Assembly: GCA_905221605.1 (NCBI GenBank)
Contig: CAJNDS010002437.1
Span: 87,501-130,000 of the forward strand
From: Symbiodinium natans
Lineage: Eukaryota; Sar; Dinophyceae; Suessiales; Symbiodiniaceae
DNA length: 42,500 nucleotides
Direction of reading: 5' to 3'
The number at the start of each line of letters is the position of its first letter. Position 1 is the first letter of the stretch. The translations under genes and the position numbers were made by a program. Below are positions 31,452-39,969 of this stretch, in pieces. The notes under the pieces are model-generated. The model was not told the DNA's origin and searched no databases. It was given only the letters and a program-made list of their open reading frames with translations.

Positions 31452-31600
31452 GTTGGTTAGGAGGGAATGAGGGAATGGGGTACCGGTTTAGGGTTTAGGG
31501 TTTAGGGTCTATAGGGTTGAGGGTACCCTATATAATCCCCTAAAGTTTGTATATAGGGGGATATAGGGTTCGCTCCTTCGCTCATTCCCGACGAACCAAC
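31452..31600. mobile_element. Palindromic MITE-like element, family 2, with telomeric insertion
   Basis: The termini GTTGGTTAGGAGGGAATGAGG and CATTCCCGACGAACCAAC are inverted copies. At about 149 bp it is roughly 45 bp longer than intact family members. The excess is a TTTAGGG stretch placed at the GGTACC site. GGGTACC is present on both sides of the insert. Confidence 0.9.
31485..31521 (+). repeat. Telomere-type insertion inside a MITE
   Basis: Three perfect TTTAGGG units and two degenerate ones, flanked by GGGTACC at both ends. Confidence 0.9.
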
Positions 31601-31710
31601 AGTAAGTGATGGGCTCCTCTGAATTGTCAGCGCCTTGTTGCAGGCGAGCCTTATATTCGCAAATGGCGGCAACCCTGATCTGCTGGGCTGCTTGATCTAG
31701 AGCCATTAGT

Positions 31711-31817
31711 ATGGGGGTTTACGAAAATGGGGGGGGGGGGGGGGGTACCTTCTTCTAAGGGGATCCTACTATTCCGTGGGTCTATATTGCGGGCCCCCTT
31801 TCCTAAACCCCCACATG
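31711..31817. mobile_element. Palindromic MITE-like element, family 3, with G17 run
   Basis: ATGGGGGTTTACGAAAATGGG at left is mirrored by TTTCCTAAACCCCCACAT at right. The GGGGTACC site is expanded into a 17-G homopolymer (31729-31745). Confidence 0.85.
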
Positions 31818-32114
31818 GCACCATGTAAGCGCTTCATCATGCCACTGGCGGCAGCAGCAGCGGCGCTTTTGGGAAGGTTGCGTGAAGCCTTGTCTTCCGC
31901 TTCCATGCACCAAGGTTTCGTGTTGACGAAGTTTGCGCCTCAACTGGGCGAAATGATCAAGGAACGCGTGCAGACGGGAGAACTGCTCTACATGGGGAGG
32001 CCCTGTGGGAAGAAAACTCTTACAGATCTCTTTGTGTGGTCAAAGCCAGCAGACAGTCGTCCTGGTCTTGCAGGAGCGCTGGCGCGATGGCTGCTTCGAG
32101 GGACTTTGCCATGA
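31815..32114 (+). CDS. Hypothetical ORF, about 99 codons
   Basis: It starts with an ATG formed by the right end of the palindromic element at 31711. It begins MAPCKRFIMPLAAAAAALLG, followed by a charged, helix-like region. Composition is protein-like (Ala/Leu/Lys balanced), but I recognise no family. It ends in TGA at the point where the sense continues only in another frame (about 32110-32315), so if it was ever coding it is now broken. It could equally be chance. Confidence 0.2.
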   Translation: MAPCKRFIMPLAAAAAALLGRLREALSSASMHQGFVLTKFAPQLGEMIKERVQTGELLYMGRPCGKKTLTDLFVWSKPADSRPGLAGALARWLLRGTLP

Positions 32115-32701
32115 CGTACGAGCCCAATCCTATTCTCGCCTGATGCTGAGAGCGCTGAGCACACGCTTTCAATCCAAGTTTACACTGAGTACAAGTCCTC
32201 AAACCGTGTTTCAAATCGCTGCTGAGGGAGAGGTCCTACTTGATGGCTCCACTGATGGGCTTTCGCTAGCAGGTGATTGCTCTTTGAGACCACATGCTTC
32301 GACCTTCAGTTGGAACTAGCATGGCTCTCAAGTCTCAGGGTCAGCATGTTGCAGCAAAGAACCACTTGCAATCTTGCTGCAATAAGGCTTGTGACGTGTT
32401 ATGCTTCCTGACAAGCTGAGGAAAAGTCTTTGGAACGTGCCAGCTGATGTTTTCGGTCATGCTGTCGGCCATAAGATTGTGCGGGTTGCCAATGGAGCCT
32501 TTGACAGCCGATTGCATCACTCGCTGGCTATTGGGGACCATCACGATGCCTTCTGTCTTGAGCCTGTCACGCAGGAGATGGTCTCTACTGCGATCAGGGC
32601 CAATGCGTCATTGCTGGCAAAACGGCAAGAGCAGGCGGCTTGCTGGTGCTCTTCCTTCTTTGTAAAGGCATGTATTGGTGAGTTAGGGTGCTGCTTTCAT
32701 C
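32115..32701. other. Unassigned DNA, possible decayed coding segment
   Basis: A 103-codon plus frame at 32401-32712 (blocks GHKIVRVANGAFDSRLHHSL and VSTAIRANASLLAKRQE) has protein-like composition but no recognised family. It runs into telomere-type repeat at its end. Confidence 0.25.
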
Positions 32702-32717
32702 CTAAACCCTAAACCCT
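32702..32717 (-). repeat. Two CCCTAAA units
   Basis: A short patch ending the preceding frame. Confidence 0.6.
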
Positions 32718-33560
32718 CGCCTGAATTGTCTAAATTGGGGCTTTGCCTCCACGTGTGTACTTGGCCTCACGACCGTGGGTTGGGGTTTTGCTTTTGAGTC
32801 GAACGCTGTTCGCAGTTGCAAGAGAGCTTCGGTGTATCGGCACCTGGGCTTCGTCTGTTGTGGGGAAACGATATGTTTTAGGTCTTTTGTGCGTTGAAGG
32901 GTTTAGGGTGAAGGATTGAGGGTCTTTAGAAGCCATTTCTTGTGACGCTTCGTCCGCTCGGACAATGGCTTTCGTCGTGTTCCCTACCCGAACACAGCAA
33001 GCTGCCAACACCTAGAACCAGGAGCACGAAATCCAGCACCTGTGCTGGAACCTTTACTCGACTTGAGAACAAACAGCTGACAAAGAGAAGCAAGCAGCTC
33101 ATATAAATGTAGTTCCCAATTCATATGACCCATGCAAGCCCTTAGCAGAACACAGTCTTTCTGGTTGCCAGAGGAACATCTTGAAACCAGGTCGACTGTT
33201 GGCTTCAGAGCAGTTTCGGGGTCTGACAGCAGAATATGAGAACTAGGAGAGGTTGCGTTCATGTGAGTGAGAAGATGCAATCAAGCCTGTCACCAAGAAC
33301 GGGATGCTTTTGCAGCGTCTGGCTTGCACCTGGAGCGCATAGTTGAGGCTGGAAATCGATCATCTGGTGGAAAGCGGTCATTGCACATTGTTTGGCTTTA
33401 TCTCGCAGCATGTGATTTCCCCCCCCCCCCCCTCTCCCGCCACAGGCATATCGAGCTGCGTATCGTGGCTACGTTCCCCCCAGACCCAATTTCGCTGGGT
33501 CCCAAGTTGCATCGGCAAAAGCGATGACGGACAAGCTGAAAGCACGCGCCACTGAAGATT
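32718..33560. other. Unassigned DNA with a C14 run
   Basis: A 14-C homopolymer lies at 33419-33432. Opposing short frames show no motif. Confidence 0.35.
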
Positions 33561-33595
33561 GGGGTTTTGTGGGCAGTGTCCGAAGTTTAGGGTTT

Positions 33596-33692
33596 GGGAT
33601 GTTCCCCCTTATACTAACAGTCCGAGGGATTACAATAGGGGGTACTATACGTAGTCCCTATTAAGGACTGTCAGTATAAGGGGGAACATCCC
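33596..33692. mobile_element. Palindromic MITE-like element, family 1, intact
   Basis: GGGATGTTCCCCCTTATACT with ACAGTCC at left, and GGACTGTCAGTATAAGG then GGGAACATCCC at right. About 97 bp and near-perfectly symmetric. Left flank AGTTTAGGGTTT and right flank AAACC are telomere-like in opposite orientations. Confidence 0.92.
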
Positions 33693-33761
33693 AAACCAAA
33701 ACCCCAAACCCTAAACCCCAAACCCGAAACCCGAAACCCGAAACCCTAAACCCTAAACCCT
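33693..33761 (-). repeat. Telomere-type array between duplicated MITE ends
   Basis: About ten units, with CCCCAAA and CCCGAAA variants. It is bounded left by GGGGAACATCCCAA (33681-33694) and right by an identical GGGGAACATCCCAA (33762-33775). Confidence 0.92.
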
Positions 33762-33893
33762 GGGGAACATCCCAACCTAGGGGCTCAAAGAGGCTGACCC
33801 TTGGAAGGTCTCGGAGGCAGGGAGTCATTGCAGTTCCAAGGATCCGACTTAACGTCGGGGAGCCTTCTCTTAGGGTCACAGGTTTGAGGGAAA

Positions 33894-33933
33894 GGGTTTA
33901 GGGTTTAGGGTTTAGGGTTTCGGAGGGTTTAGG
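33894..33933 (+). repeat. Telomere-type array
   Basis: About five TTTAGGG units with one TTTCGGAGGG interruption. Confidence 0.85.
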
Positions 33934-34059
33934 GATCAAGGGTCCTGAACAAGGTTCCGAATCCAGCGTGAAAATCCGGTACACCAGGGACCTGCAACTA
34001 TCATTTGCAGGAGGCATGAGGTCTCACGGCCTTCAGCTGGTCAACCATTCACCTTGGTG

Positions 34060-34400
34060 GCATTCTTACATCTGCAAGACTGCAACATTACAACAGTACA
34101 ATGTTTCAGTATTGCATGGTTACGATGATTCGATGGCATTATAAACTAAATCTATTAAACGATTATCTGTCCATATTACGATGTTTAAATATTGCAATAT
34201 CGTGAGGCTGTGATGTCTTCATGTTGTAAGCATCGAATGTTATATCACAATATTTAGTTATCATAGAAGTATTTTCTTTCACACTTGTTTAAATATGCTC
34301 ATGCAGTTAAAGTTTTCAGGATTCGACTACTACATTCTTATATCATTGTATATCATTGTATTATAGTGTTTTGGCTTTATCATCCGTGCAGTCATAGCAA
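34060..34400. repeat. AT-rich island with ATTGCAATG/ATTACAATGTT-like words
   Basis: The stretch is rich in recurring words such as TATTGCAATAT, TTACGATG, CACAATATTTAG and ATATCATTGTAT, in a much more GC-rich context. No coding signal. It is similar in feel to 15085-15320 and 34798-34955. Confidence 0.5.
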
Positions 34401-34439
34401 AGGCGGGGGTGTTTGCAGCCCCTGCCAACGTGTGGCAAA

Positions 34440-34524
34440 ACCCTAAACCCTAAACGCTAAAACCCTAAACCCTACACCCTCAACCCTAAACCCGAAACCC
34501 GAAACCCTAAACCCTAAACCCTAA
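34440..34524 (-). repeat. Telomere-type array
   Basis: About twelve units with CGCTAAA, CCCTACA and CCCGAAA variants. Confidence 0.88.
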
Positions 34525-34643
34525 CAATGAGGTCACCTCCGCAACGCCAGTGGCGCCGAACTGTTCCTGGGATGGTTCAACGGTAGATCGAAGCCCCCAT
34601 GCCCGAAGTCAAGCACCAACCCCCAAGCCGCTGCGGGTGTCTG

Positions 34644-34718
34644 TAGGGTTTAGGGTTTGGGGTTTAGGGTTAAGGGTTTAGGGTTTAGGGTTTGGGGTTT
34701 AGGGTTTAGGGTTTAGGA
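34644..34718 (+). repeat. Telomere-type array
   Basis: About ten TTTAGGG units with TTTGGGG variants. Confidence 0.92.
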
Positions 34719-34797
34719 CCACAAGACATTGAGGTCGGGTGATCGGAAGTCCGCTGGTGGCTTTGGCTTCCACTGGCTTGGAGGCCACAGATGGTAA

Positions 34798-34955
34798 AGA
34801 CACTCGTCATAATTTCACAAATACAATACGAGAATAACAAAAACATATAATAAGGGATTATATGTAGACATACTAGAATCATATAACAATGCAATAAGAT
34901 GCAATAAGTTAGTACCATACAAATACTCGTAATGTCATCATGGAATGAGATGTGT
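34798..34955. repeat. AT-rich island
   Basis: Recurrent AATACAATA, CATATAATAAG and AATGCAATAAG words. The minus frame over it is Tyr/Cys/Ile-rich and unsupported. Confidence 0.45.
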
Positions 34956-35000
34956 ACTGTGACATGTCGACCTCCTGCTTTGAACCGACTTTTGCCTCCT

Positions 35001-35047
35001 AAGCCCTAAACCCTAAACCCTAGCCCTAAACCCTAAACCCTAAACCT
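35001..35047 (-). repeat. Telomere-type array
   Basis: Six to seven CCCTAAA units, one shortened to CCCTAG. Confidence 0.9.
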
Positions 35048-35168
35048 TCAGCAGGAAGAGTGCAGCTCAGGATGCCTTCGATTCGCTGATCCGAGCTTTG
35101 CATCCCGCGCAGAGCTTCATGGCGAGTCCCTATCAAGGTCTGAAAGCATCTTGGCCCGCATGCTTTGC

Positions 35169-35205
35169 AACCCTAAACCCTAAACCCTAAACCCTAAACC
35201 CTAAC
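35169..35205 (-). repeat. Telomere-type array
   Basis: Five perfect CCCTAAA units. Confidence 0.92.
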
Positions 35206-35900
35206 ATCTTTGTGGACCCCCTGAGCCTTGCCTTATTTGTCCGAGGTGCTGGTGCTGGATGATGGGGCCCTTTTAACAAATTCTTTCTGGAACTCAATGG
35301 ACAAAGACTTCGCCAATCCAGATGCCATCAACTATGCCAAGTCAGGCGTCCCCTTTTAGTCAAGGGCACATACTGACATGAGTCCTTCCTGATTCTTGCG
35401 TTTAGTTGCCTTGCCAAACTCTCGCTGCCCGCGACAAAGTCTCCCTCTCGTCTCCGCCTCGTCCGTGCCTGTTCCTGACTTTTCACACTCTTTCGCTTGT
35501 CTGTCCCCCTTTGTCGTGCAAAGTGGGCTTTGAATTTGAGAAGCGCCCGAGTCGCCCCAGCTTGCAATTCAAGCAGTTCGACATCCTCCATGTAGGAAGC
35601 TCCGCAAGCCGCCTTGTTGCCTTGCAGTGTCAGATTTGGATGTCCCTCTTCCTTGCGTTATTGTTCCCGATTTCCTACCGTTGTCGATGGTTGCTTCGAG
35701 AGTTTTTTTCGCCCTCTTCCTTCTCCTAGCAGACGATATCGCAGGAGTTCGGCTAAGCCCCGAAGCAGTTCGACTCCTGACCAATGGCTTCTCCGGCTTG
35801 TCCACCGGATGGAAGCTTGTCTGCCAGTCATTCATAGGGCAGTTTTCCTTTGCCCGAAAGGCTGGAAAAGAATTTCCTCCCACAGTTGTCCTACGCCTTC
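35206..35900. other. Unassigned DNA
   Basis: Several frames of 85-170 codons overlap on both strands (35328-36139). I recognise none of them, and the longest plus frame runs through the palindromic element at 35901. Confidence 0.35.
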
Positions 35901-36004
35901 GGATGCTCCCCCTGATACTAACAGTCCTTAATAGGGATTGTAATCGGGGTACTATAATCCTTATAATCCCTATTAAGGGCTGTTCCTATAAGGGGGAACT
36001 TTTC
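35901..36004. mobile_element. Palindromic MITE-like element, family 1, diverged ends
   Basis: GGATGCTCCCCCTGATACTA with ACAGTCCTTAATAGGGATT, and AATCCCTATTAAGGGCTGTT with CCTATAAGGGGGAACTTTTC. The inner arms are well kept and both termini are mutated. It lies 60 bp upstream of methyltransferase-like copy B. Confidence 0.88.
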
Positions 36005-36044
36005 AACCTACGCCCCATCAGGGTCATGAATGCGGAGTGCAGTG

Positions 36045-36290
36045 GTGCCTGCGGCGGTTTGGGCGGCATCGGCTTTGATGTGGGGGCGTTTACTCACGCG
36101 TCTGGGCAAAGTTGGCGCAAGGTTTGGGAGGACTCATAGGTGCATACGCCAAACGTGGTAGCTTGTTTGAGGTATCAGCCTTCGACATGTGCGCCACCTT
36201 CCAACAGAAGGAGGTGGGCCGAGGGCATTCAGCAGGTGCGAACGTGGGCACGTGCCAGCTTGCAAGTGAGTCGCAGTTTGCTGGCAGGCT
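36045..36290 (+). pseudogene. Decayed C5-methyltransferase-like domain, copy B, with apparent GC-AG intron
   Basis: The block GACGGLGGIGFDVGAFTH (about 36044-36097) matches GGIGFDPSGFTH of copy A. The next conserved part, VSAFDMCATFQQ, resumes in the same phase at 36172. The 74 bp between (36098-36171) start GC and end AG; removing them restores the FTHVSxFDxCATxQQ string seen uninterrupted in copy A. GC donors are common in dinoflagellates. No intact downstream catalytic motif is visible, and the upstream side is a palindromic element. Family assignment is tentative, as for copy A. Confidence 0.42.
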
Positions 36291-36442
36291 CTTTTTCGAT
36301 TGCAGTCGCAAGGCATTCAGCCCCAGGCCCGGATTCCTTTCAAAGCTTCAAAAGGCGCCACCGGATCTGAGCGGCATCTCATCAGTCGTCTTCCAGTGCA
36401 TGTTAGCCATTTCAACATGCCGAGATCTTGCTTCCAGAAGGC

Positions 36443-36550
36443 CCAGAGACTCCAAAACCCCTTAATTAAGGAGTATCCCTTAAAATATAACAGGAACCCT
36501 AATATGATTTCAGGTATATTCCTTAATTCAGGGGTTTTGGAGTTTCTGGG
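36443..36550. mobile_element. Palindromic MITE-like element, family 4
   Basis: CCCAGAGACTCCAAAACCCC with TTAATTAAGGAGTAT is mirrored by ATATTCCTTAATTCAGGGG with TTTTGGAGTTTCTGGGG. About 108 bp. Confidence 0.9.
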
Positions 36551-36998
36551 GACGTCTTGTACTCACCAGTCCCTGGACGGATCAGGTGGACATGACAATG
36601 GCAGCCGAAAGCCCCTGCGTTCAAGAGCGGCGTGCCCAGAAATCGGGATGAGCCGAAGAGGGTAGCCTGAAAGTAGGCGCACGCTTGCAAGCAGGTTCGA
36701 TGCTCTTTTGGAGCAGGCCTGCTGCTGTCATGCTCACTACCAGTGATCAGAGGTCCGAGCGTCATTTTCTCTATCTTCGCAGGCTTCAGTTCTGGTTGCC
36801 AGCTCTGGAAATGCAGACCTACTTGGCAGCTCACCTGCAAGAAGCGGCAGATGAGGGCAGCATAGGGCAACTGACCGGGGTTTCGTCAGCTGATCTGAAG
36901 CCAAGGCTATGTCTATCGAGTCTTTGCTAAAAGCATCGGAGACAAGATCGCCCAGCGGGTCCAGCAGGGCTCCTTGAGACGCAGCTGCACTTTGCACA
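36551..36998. other. Unassigned DNA
   Basis: Opposing frames at 36523-36997 with no recognised domain. Confidence 0.35.
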
Positions 36999-37020
36999 GG
37001 GTTTAGGGTTTAGGGTTTAG
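36999..37020 (+). repeat. Short telomere-type array
   Basis: Three TTTAGGG units. Confidence 0.85.
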
Positions 37021-37309
37021 GATCATGGAAACCCCCGCCCGCGCACACGGGCCATGTTAACCATGCGGCAGTCGTGATTGATGCTTGCAGGGATTGCTTG
37101 GCTCATCTTGACTCGGGTTACCCACATGGGAGGTTAGTCTCGTTTGGGGATCCTACTAACATGCGGAATCTTGCATGCAGGGTACCCAACAAGGCGCACG
37201 TCCGTCGGTCACAGTCTTTCAGCAAAGAAAAGGATCCACTCAGTTTTCTCGGCCCGGTGGTTGTGGATTTCGAAGTTAAGTCCTCCCATCCCCTCGTGGC
37301 TTGTCTCCG

Positions 37310-37380
37310 AAACCCTAAACCCTAAACCCTAAACCCTAAACCCTAAACCCTAAACCCTAAACCCTAAACCCTAAACCCTA
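37310..37380 (-). repeat. Telomere-type array, perfect
   Basis: About ten uninterrupted CCCTAAA units. Confidence 0.97.
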
Positions 37381-37489
37381 TCTGCAGTTTGTGTCTGGGC
37401 CCCCACACTGGGGACTCTGGGGTGACTGAGGGTAGAGGCGCATCATGGAGTCAGGGGTCCCTATACAATCCTTAAAGGTATCTTTAAAG

Positions 37490-37587
37490 TTTAGGGTTTA
37501 GGGTTTAGGGTTTAGGGTTTAGGGTTTAGGGTTTAGGGCTTAGGGCTTAGGGCTTAGGGTTTAGGGTTTAGGGTTTAGGGTTTAGGG
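37490..37587 (+). repeat. Telomere-type array, last clean one in the window
   Basis: About fourteen TTTAGGG units with a central block of GCTTAGG variants. The left flank (about 37455-37485: GGGGTCCCTATACAATCC then TTAAAGG) resembles a family 2 core, so this may be another interrupted element. Confidence 0.92.
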
Positions 37588-37659
37588 GCACTATACTTAG
37601 CGGGATTTAAGAGGGGGGGATGTTGTTCATATGTCATGGGTTGTAGTGGCCACAAAAAA

Positions 37660-37747
37660 AACTTCAACACCCTTTAGACTCAAAGTTTTCGCAACTTCAA
37701 CACCCTTTAGACTCAAAGTTTTCGCCCTTTAGACTCAAAGTTTTCGC
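37660..37747 (+). repeat. 33 bp tandem repeat, 2.7 copies
   Basis: A unit starting AACTTCAACACCCTTTAGAC and ending AAAGTTTTCGC is present at 37660-37692 and 37693-37725 without mismatch. A third copy (37726-37747) keeps only the last 22 bp. Confidence 0.95.
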
Positions 37748-38140
37748 ATCAAAAAAACAACTCAAAGAACCCACACTTGGCAAAAGACGACCCTGAAATT
37801 GCAGCTAGTTCCTCGAAATTCCATCGGCAAAAAACTAAAGATCGAATCACTCATTGAGGACCAGGAAGGGGGTAGCCTCAGAAAGGGGTATGACGTAGCG
37901 TGTTACAGGAACCAAGTGCCTTAAACTAAATGCGACGTATAACATACTGACTGCACATGTAGTAGTCGCCAGGAACCCGTTCGCGGAAGAAACGGGTTTG
38001 CGCGACATTTGTTTTTTTTGTTGCTCAAATCATTGGCAGGTTTTTGTGAGAATTCATTGGCAGCAAAAAGCTGAATTCAGCACGGTGGGGCAGTGGCGAT
38101 TACAAGTTGTGTATTTGATCAATAACTAGTCAGCTGCCCG
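37748..38140. other. Unassigned DNA
   Basis: No repeat, RNA or coding feature recognised. Confidence 0.35.
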
Positions 38141-38147
38141 GCATTTA

Positions 38148-38245
38148 GCTGCTAGTTAGAGTAGCTAGGCCTTGTAATTACCTTCCATGTGTAGCCAGGG
38201 GTTGTAATGAACTAACTTCCACGTGTAGCTAGGATGTCTAATTAA
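38148..38245 (+). repeat. Degenerate 30-34 bp tandem repeat
   Basis: GTAGCTAGG followed by a TTGTAATTA-type segment and CTTCCA-GTGTAGC recurs three times (ends near 38166, 38199, 38233) with indels. Confidence 0.6.
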
Positions 38246-38640
38246 TGTATGTGAGTTCCGACTGCAGCTGTGGTGGCGATCATCCCGAGCACGTCCCTGG
38301 GCTGAATGGGACGGATTGCGTTGCTCAGGGCTTGATTTCGGAGGGGTCCAAGTTCCGCGTGTTATTACAGTCAGTGGCTGGCACATTAAATTGTCAATTC
38401 GCCCCTAGGCAGCTAAACAAAAGTTGTGTAGGTCAGCATTGATCAGACACGACCGGCTGCGATCACTTGCGGCTTTTTAAAGCCATCTCAGGATTCGTCC
38501 TGCAGAACCGAGTTCCAGGCACGCGGAGGCTCGGCATGAAACCATGGGTGACTTGGTTCTGTTTGTTTCGGCCTAAACTTTAAGCAAACTGGGGAGGTCG
38601 CTACCTTTTTATCTACAATCTTCATGAATGGCTGCTCATA
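38246..38640. other. Unassigned DNA
   Basis: Nothing recognised. Confidence 0.35.
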
Positions 38641-38644
38641 GATT

Positions 38645-38925
38645 CAGCGAAAAACACAGAACGCAACAGGTTGCGACCTGTAGCTTCACCAACACAAATT
38701 CAAACGACAGTGTCTTATAATAATCTGTGCGAAAACACAGTTCGCAACCGGTTGCGACCTGTACTGTCTCCCAAAAACCAAAGTGAACGAACCGTTCTTA
38801 GTTTCTGCATGGAAAACACAGATCGCAACCGGTTGCGACCTGCCCCTTCGCCCAAACATCAAAGTGGAACGATCCTTGTAGATTCTGTGTAGTAAAATGC
38901 AGATAGCAACCGGTTGCGACCTGCA
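38645..38925. repeat. 4 x 81 bp tandem repeat with a GCAACCGGTTGC palindrome
   Basis: The 19 bp core CGCAACCGGTTGCGACCTG recurs at 38662 (one mismatch), 38743, 38824 and 38905 (one mismatch at its first base), exactly 81 bp apart each time. Between cores, AAAACACAG just upstream and CCCAAA-CAAAGTG-AACGA downstream are also repeated but more diverged. 81 is a multiple of three, so one plus frame is open from 38584 to 38892 with an RNRLRP motif in each unit. It lacks a convincing start and could be open by chance. Confidence 0.95.
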
Positions 38926-39475
38926 ACTGCGAGGAAATTAGTGTAATTCGGTGTGTTTCAGGTTTGGAGTGTGGGTTTTTGTCCCTGCGACGATTATCCG
39001 GCACTCTCTGTCAGGCTGGGGCTTCTGGGAATAATCACGCTCCCAACAATAAGAGGCTTGCATGAGATTACAGCTTCCAGAATCAGCTTCTAAATCATTG
39101 AGAAGGTGCACTGATGGCTGCAGCTTCGCTGGATGCTTCGCCTGAGCCTTGAAGTAGAACTTGCTGGAGTTTGCACTTCTTGACAGAATCGAGATTCGAG
39201 TGAATCTGAAGCATTGAGGCTCTGACCAGAGTCCAGTTTCGAGCAGCCTGAAGACACATGGAAAAACTAAGACTGCGATTCAGAATCGGCTAAAGTGTAG
39301 CTGTCAATTCATGGCAAGCTTTTAAACACCAACTCCAGCCATGGCAGTCGGGAAATGGAGCGCCGTGCACGGACGGCTGTGGGGTGAGACGAAGTCGTCG
39401 TCATCCTGGCAGCCTGCTGAACTGACTGAATCATTGTCGGCGTCCTCACCAAGAAACTCGTGCCCTCCACTTCGC
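38926..39475. other. Unassigned DNA
   Basis: No repeat or supported gene. The plus strand has several GCTTC-TGAAT words (39070-39270) without clear periodicity. Confidence 0.35.
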
Positions 39476-39534
39476 CCAGCGAGGGGACCTGCTGAGGGGT
39501 AACTAAGTTACCCCTCAGCAGGTCCCCTCGCTGG
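39476..39534. repeat. Perfect 59 bp palindrome P1
   Basis: Two 29 bp arms, perfectly complementary, with a single-base spacer at 39505. The arms run from CCAGCGAGGGG outward in to GGGGTAACT. Flanking CCACTTC (39467) and GAAGTGG (39537) extend the symmetry with one interruption. Confidence 0.97.
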
Positions 39535-39691
39535 GAGAAGTGGACACGGAGTGACGATTCGATGACAGTCTGCCAGCCAGCCGGGCAAGGCGCCGGGATT
39601 GGGGCCCAGCCCCCACGATTTTGAAGTCTGGGGCTGCCAGCCGGCCCCGCAACGTGGCGCCAAGAAACGGGCGCTCGACGGTCATGGCGGC

Positions 39692-39749
39692 CGACCGCCC
39701 TGGATCGCCCGGTGCGACAGTTGTCGCACCGGGCGATCCAGGGCGGTCG
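39692..39749. repeat. Perfect 58 bp palindrome P2
   Basis: Two 28 bp perfectly complementary arms with a 2-base spacer (39720-39721). The arm starts CGACCGCCCTGGATCG and ends GGTGCGACA. The arm is homologous to those of P3 and P4. Confidence 0.97.
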
Positions 39750-39792
39750 TCTGTCATAGCTGCCGTCATAGCTCTGCACGTGGCCGGTTGCT

Positions 39793-39855
39793 ATTGCTCG
39801 GTGCGAATTTTTCGCACCCAGCGGTTACTGGGAAGCGCCGAGCAATCCATGGCGG
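39793..39855. repeat. Interrupted palindrome P3
   Basis: The arm ATTGCTCGGTGCGAA (39793-39807) pairs with TTCGCACC (39811-39818) and, after about 20 inserted bases, with CGAGCAAT (39839-39846). CCATGGCGG follows, as in P4. The left arm is truncated outside ATTGC. Confidence 0.85.
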
Positions 39856-39903
39856 TGGACTGGGAAGCTTCCTCACGGCGGTGGACGTCATGCAAGTGCC
39901 CAA

Positions 39904-39954
39904 CCGCCATGGATTGCTCGATGCGAGAATCTCGCACCGAGCAATCCATGGTGG
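39904..39954. repeat. Near-perfect 51 bp palindrome P4
   Basis: Two 25 bp arms with a single-base spacer and two mismatched positions. The arm starts CCGCCATGGATTGCTCG and ends TGCGAGA. Confidence 0.95.
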
Positions 39955-39969
39955 AAAGGTCAATGTCAA

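Noticed and set aside
38645-38925. CRISPR-like array (regular 81 bp spacing with a palindromic core)
   Set aside because: The spacers are themselves diverged copies of one another and the context is eukaryotic. It is a tandem repeat.
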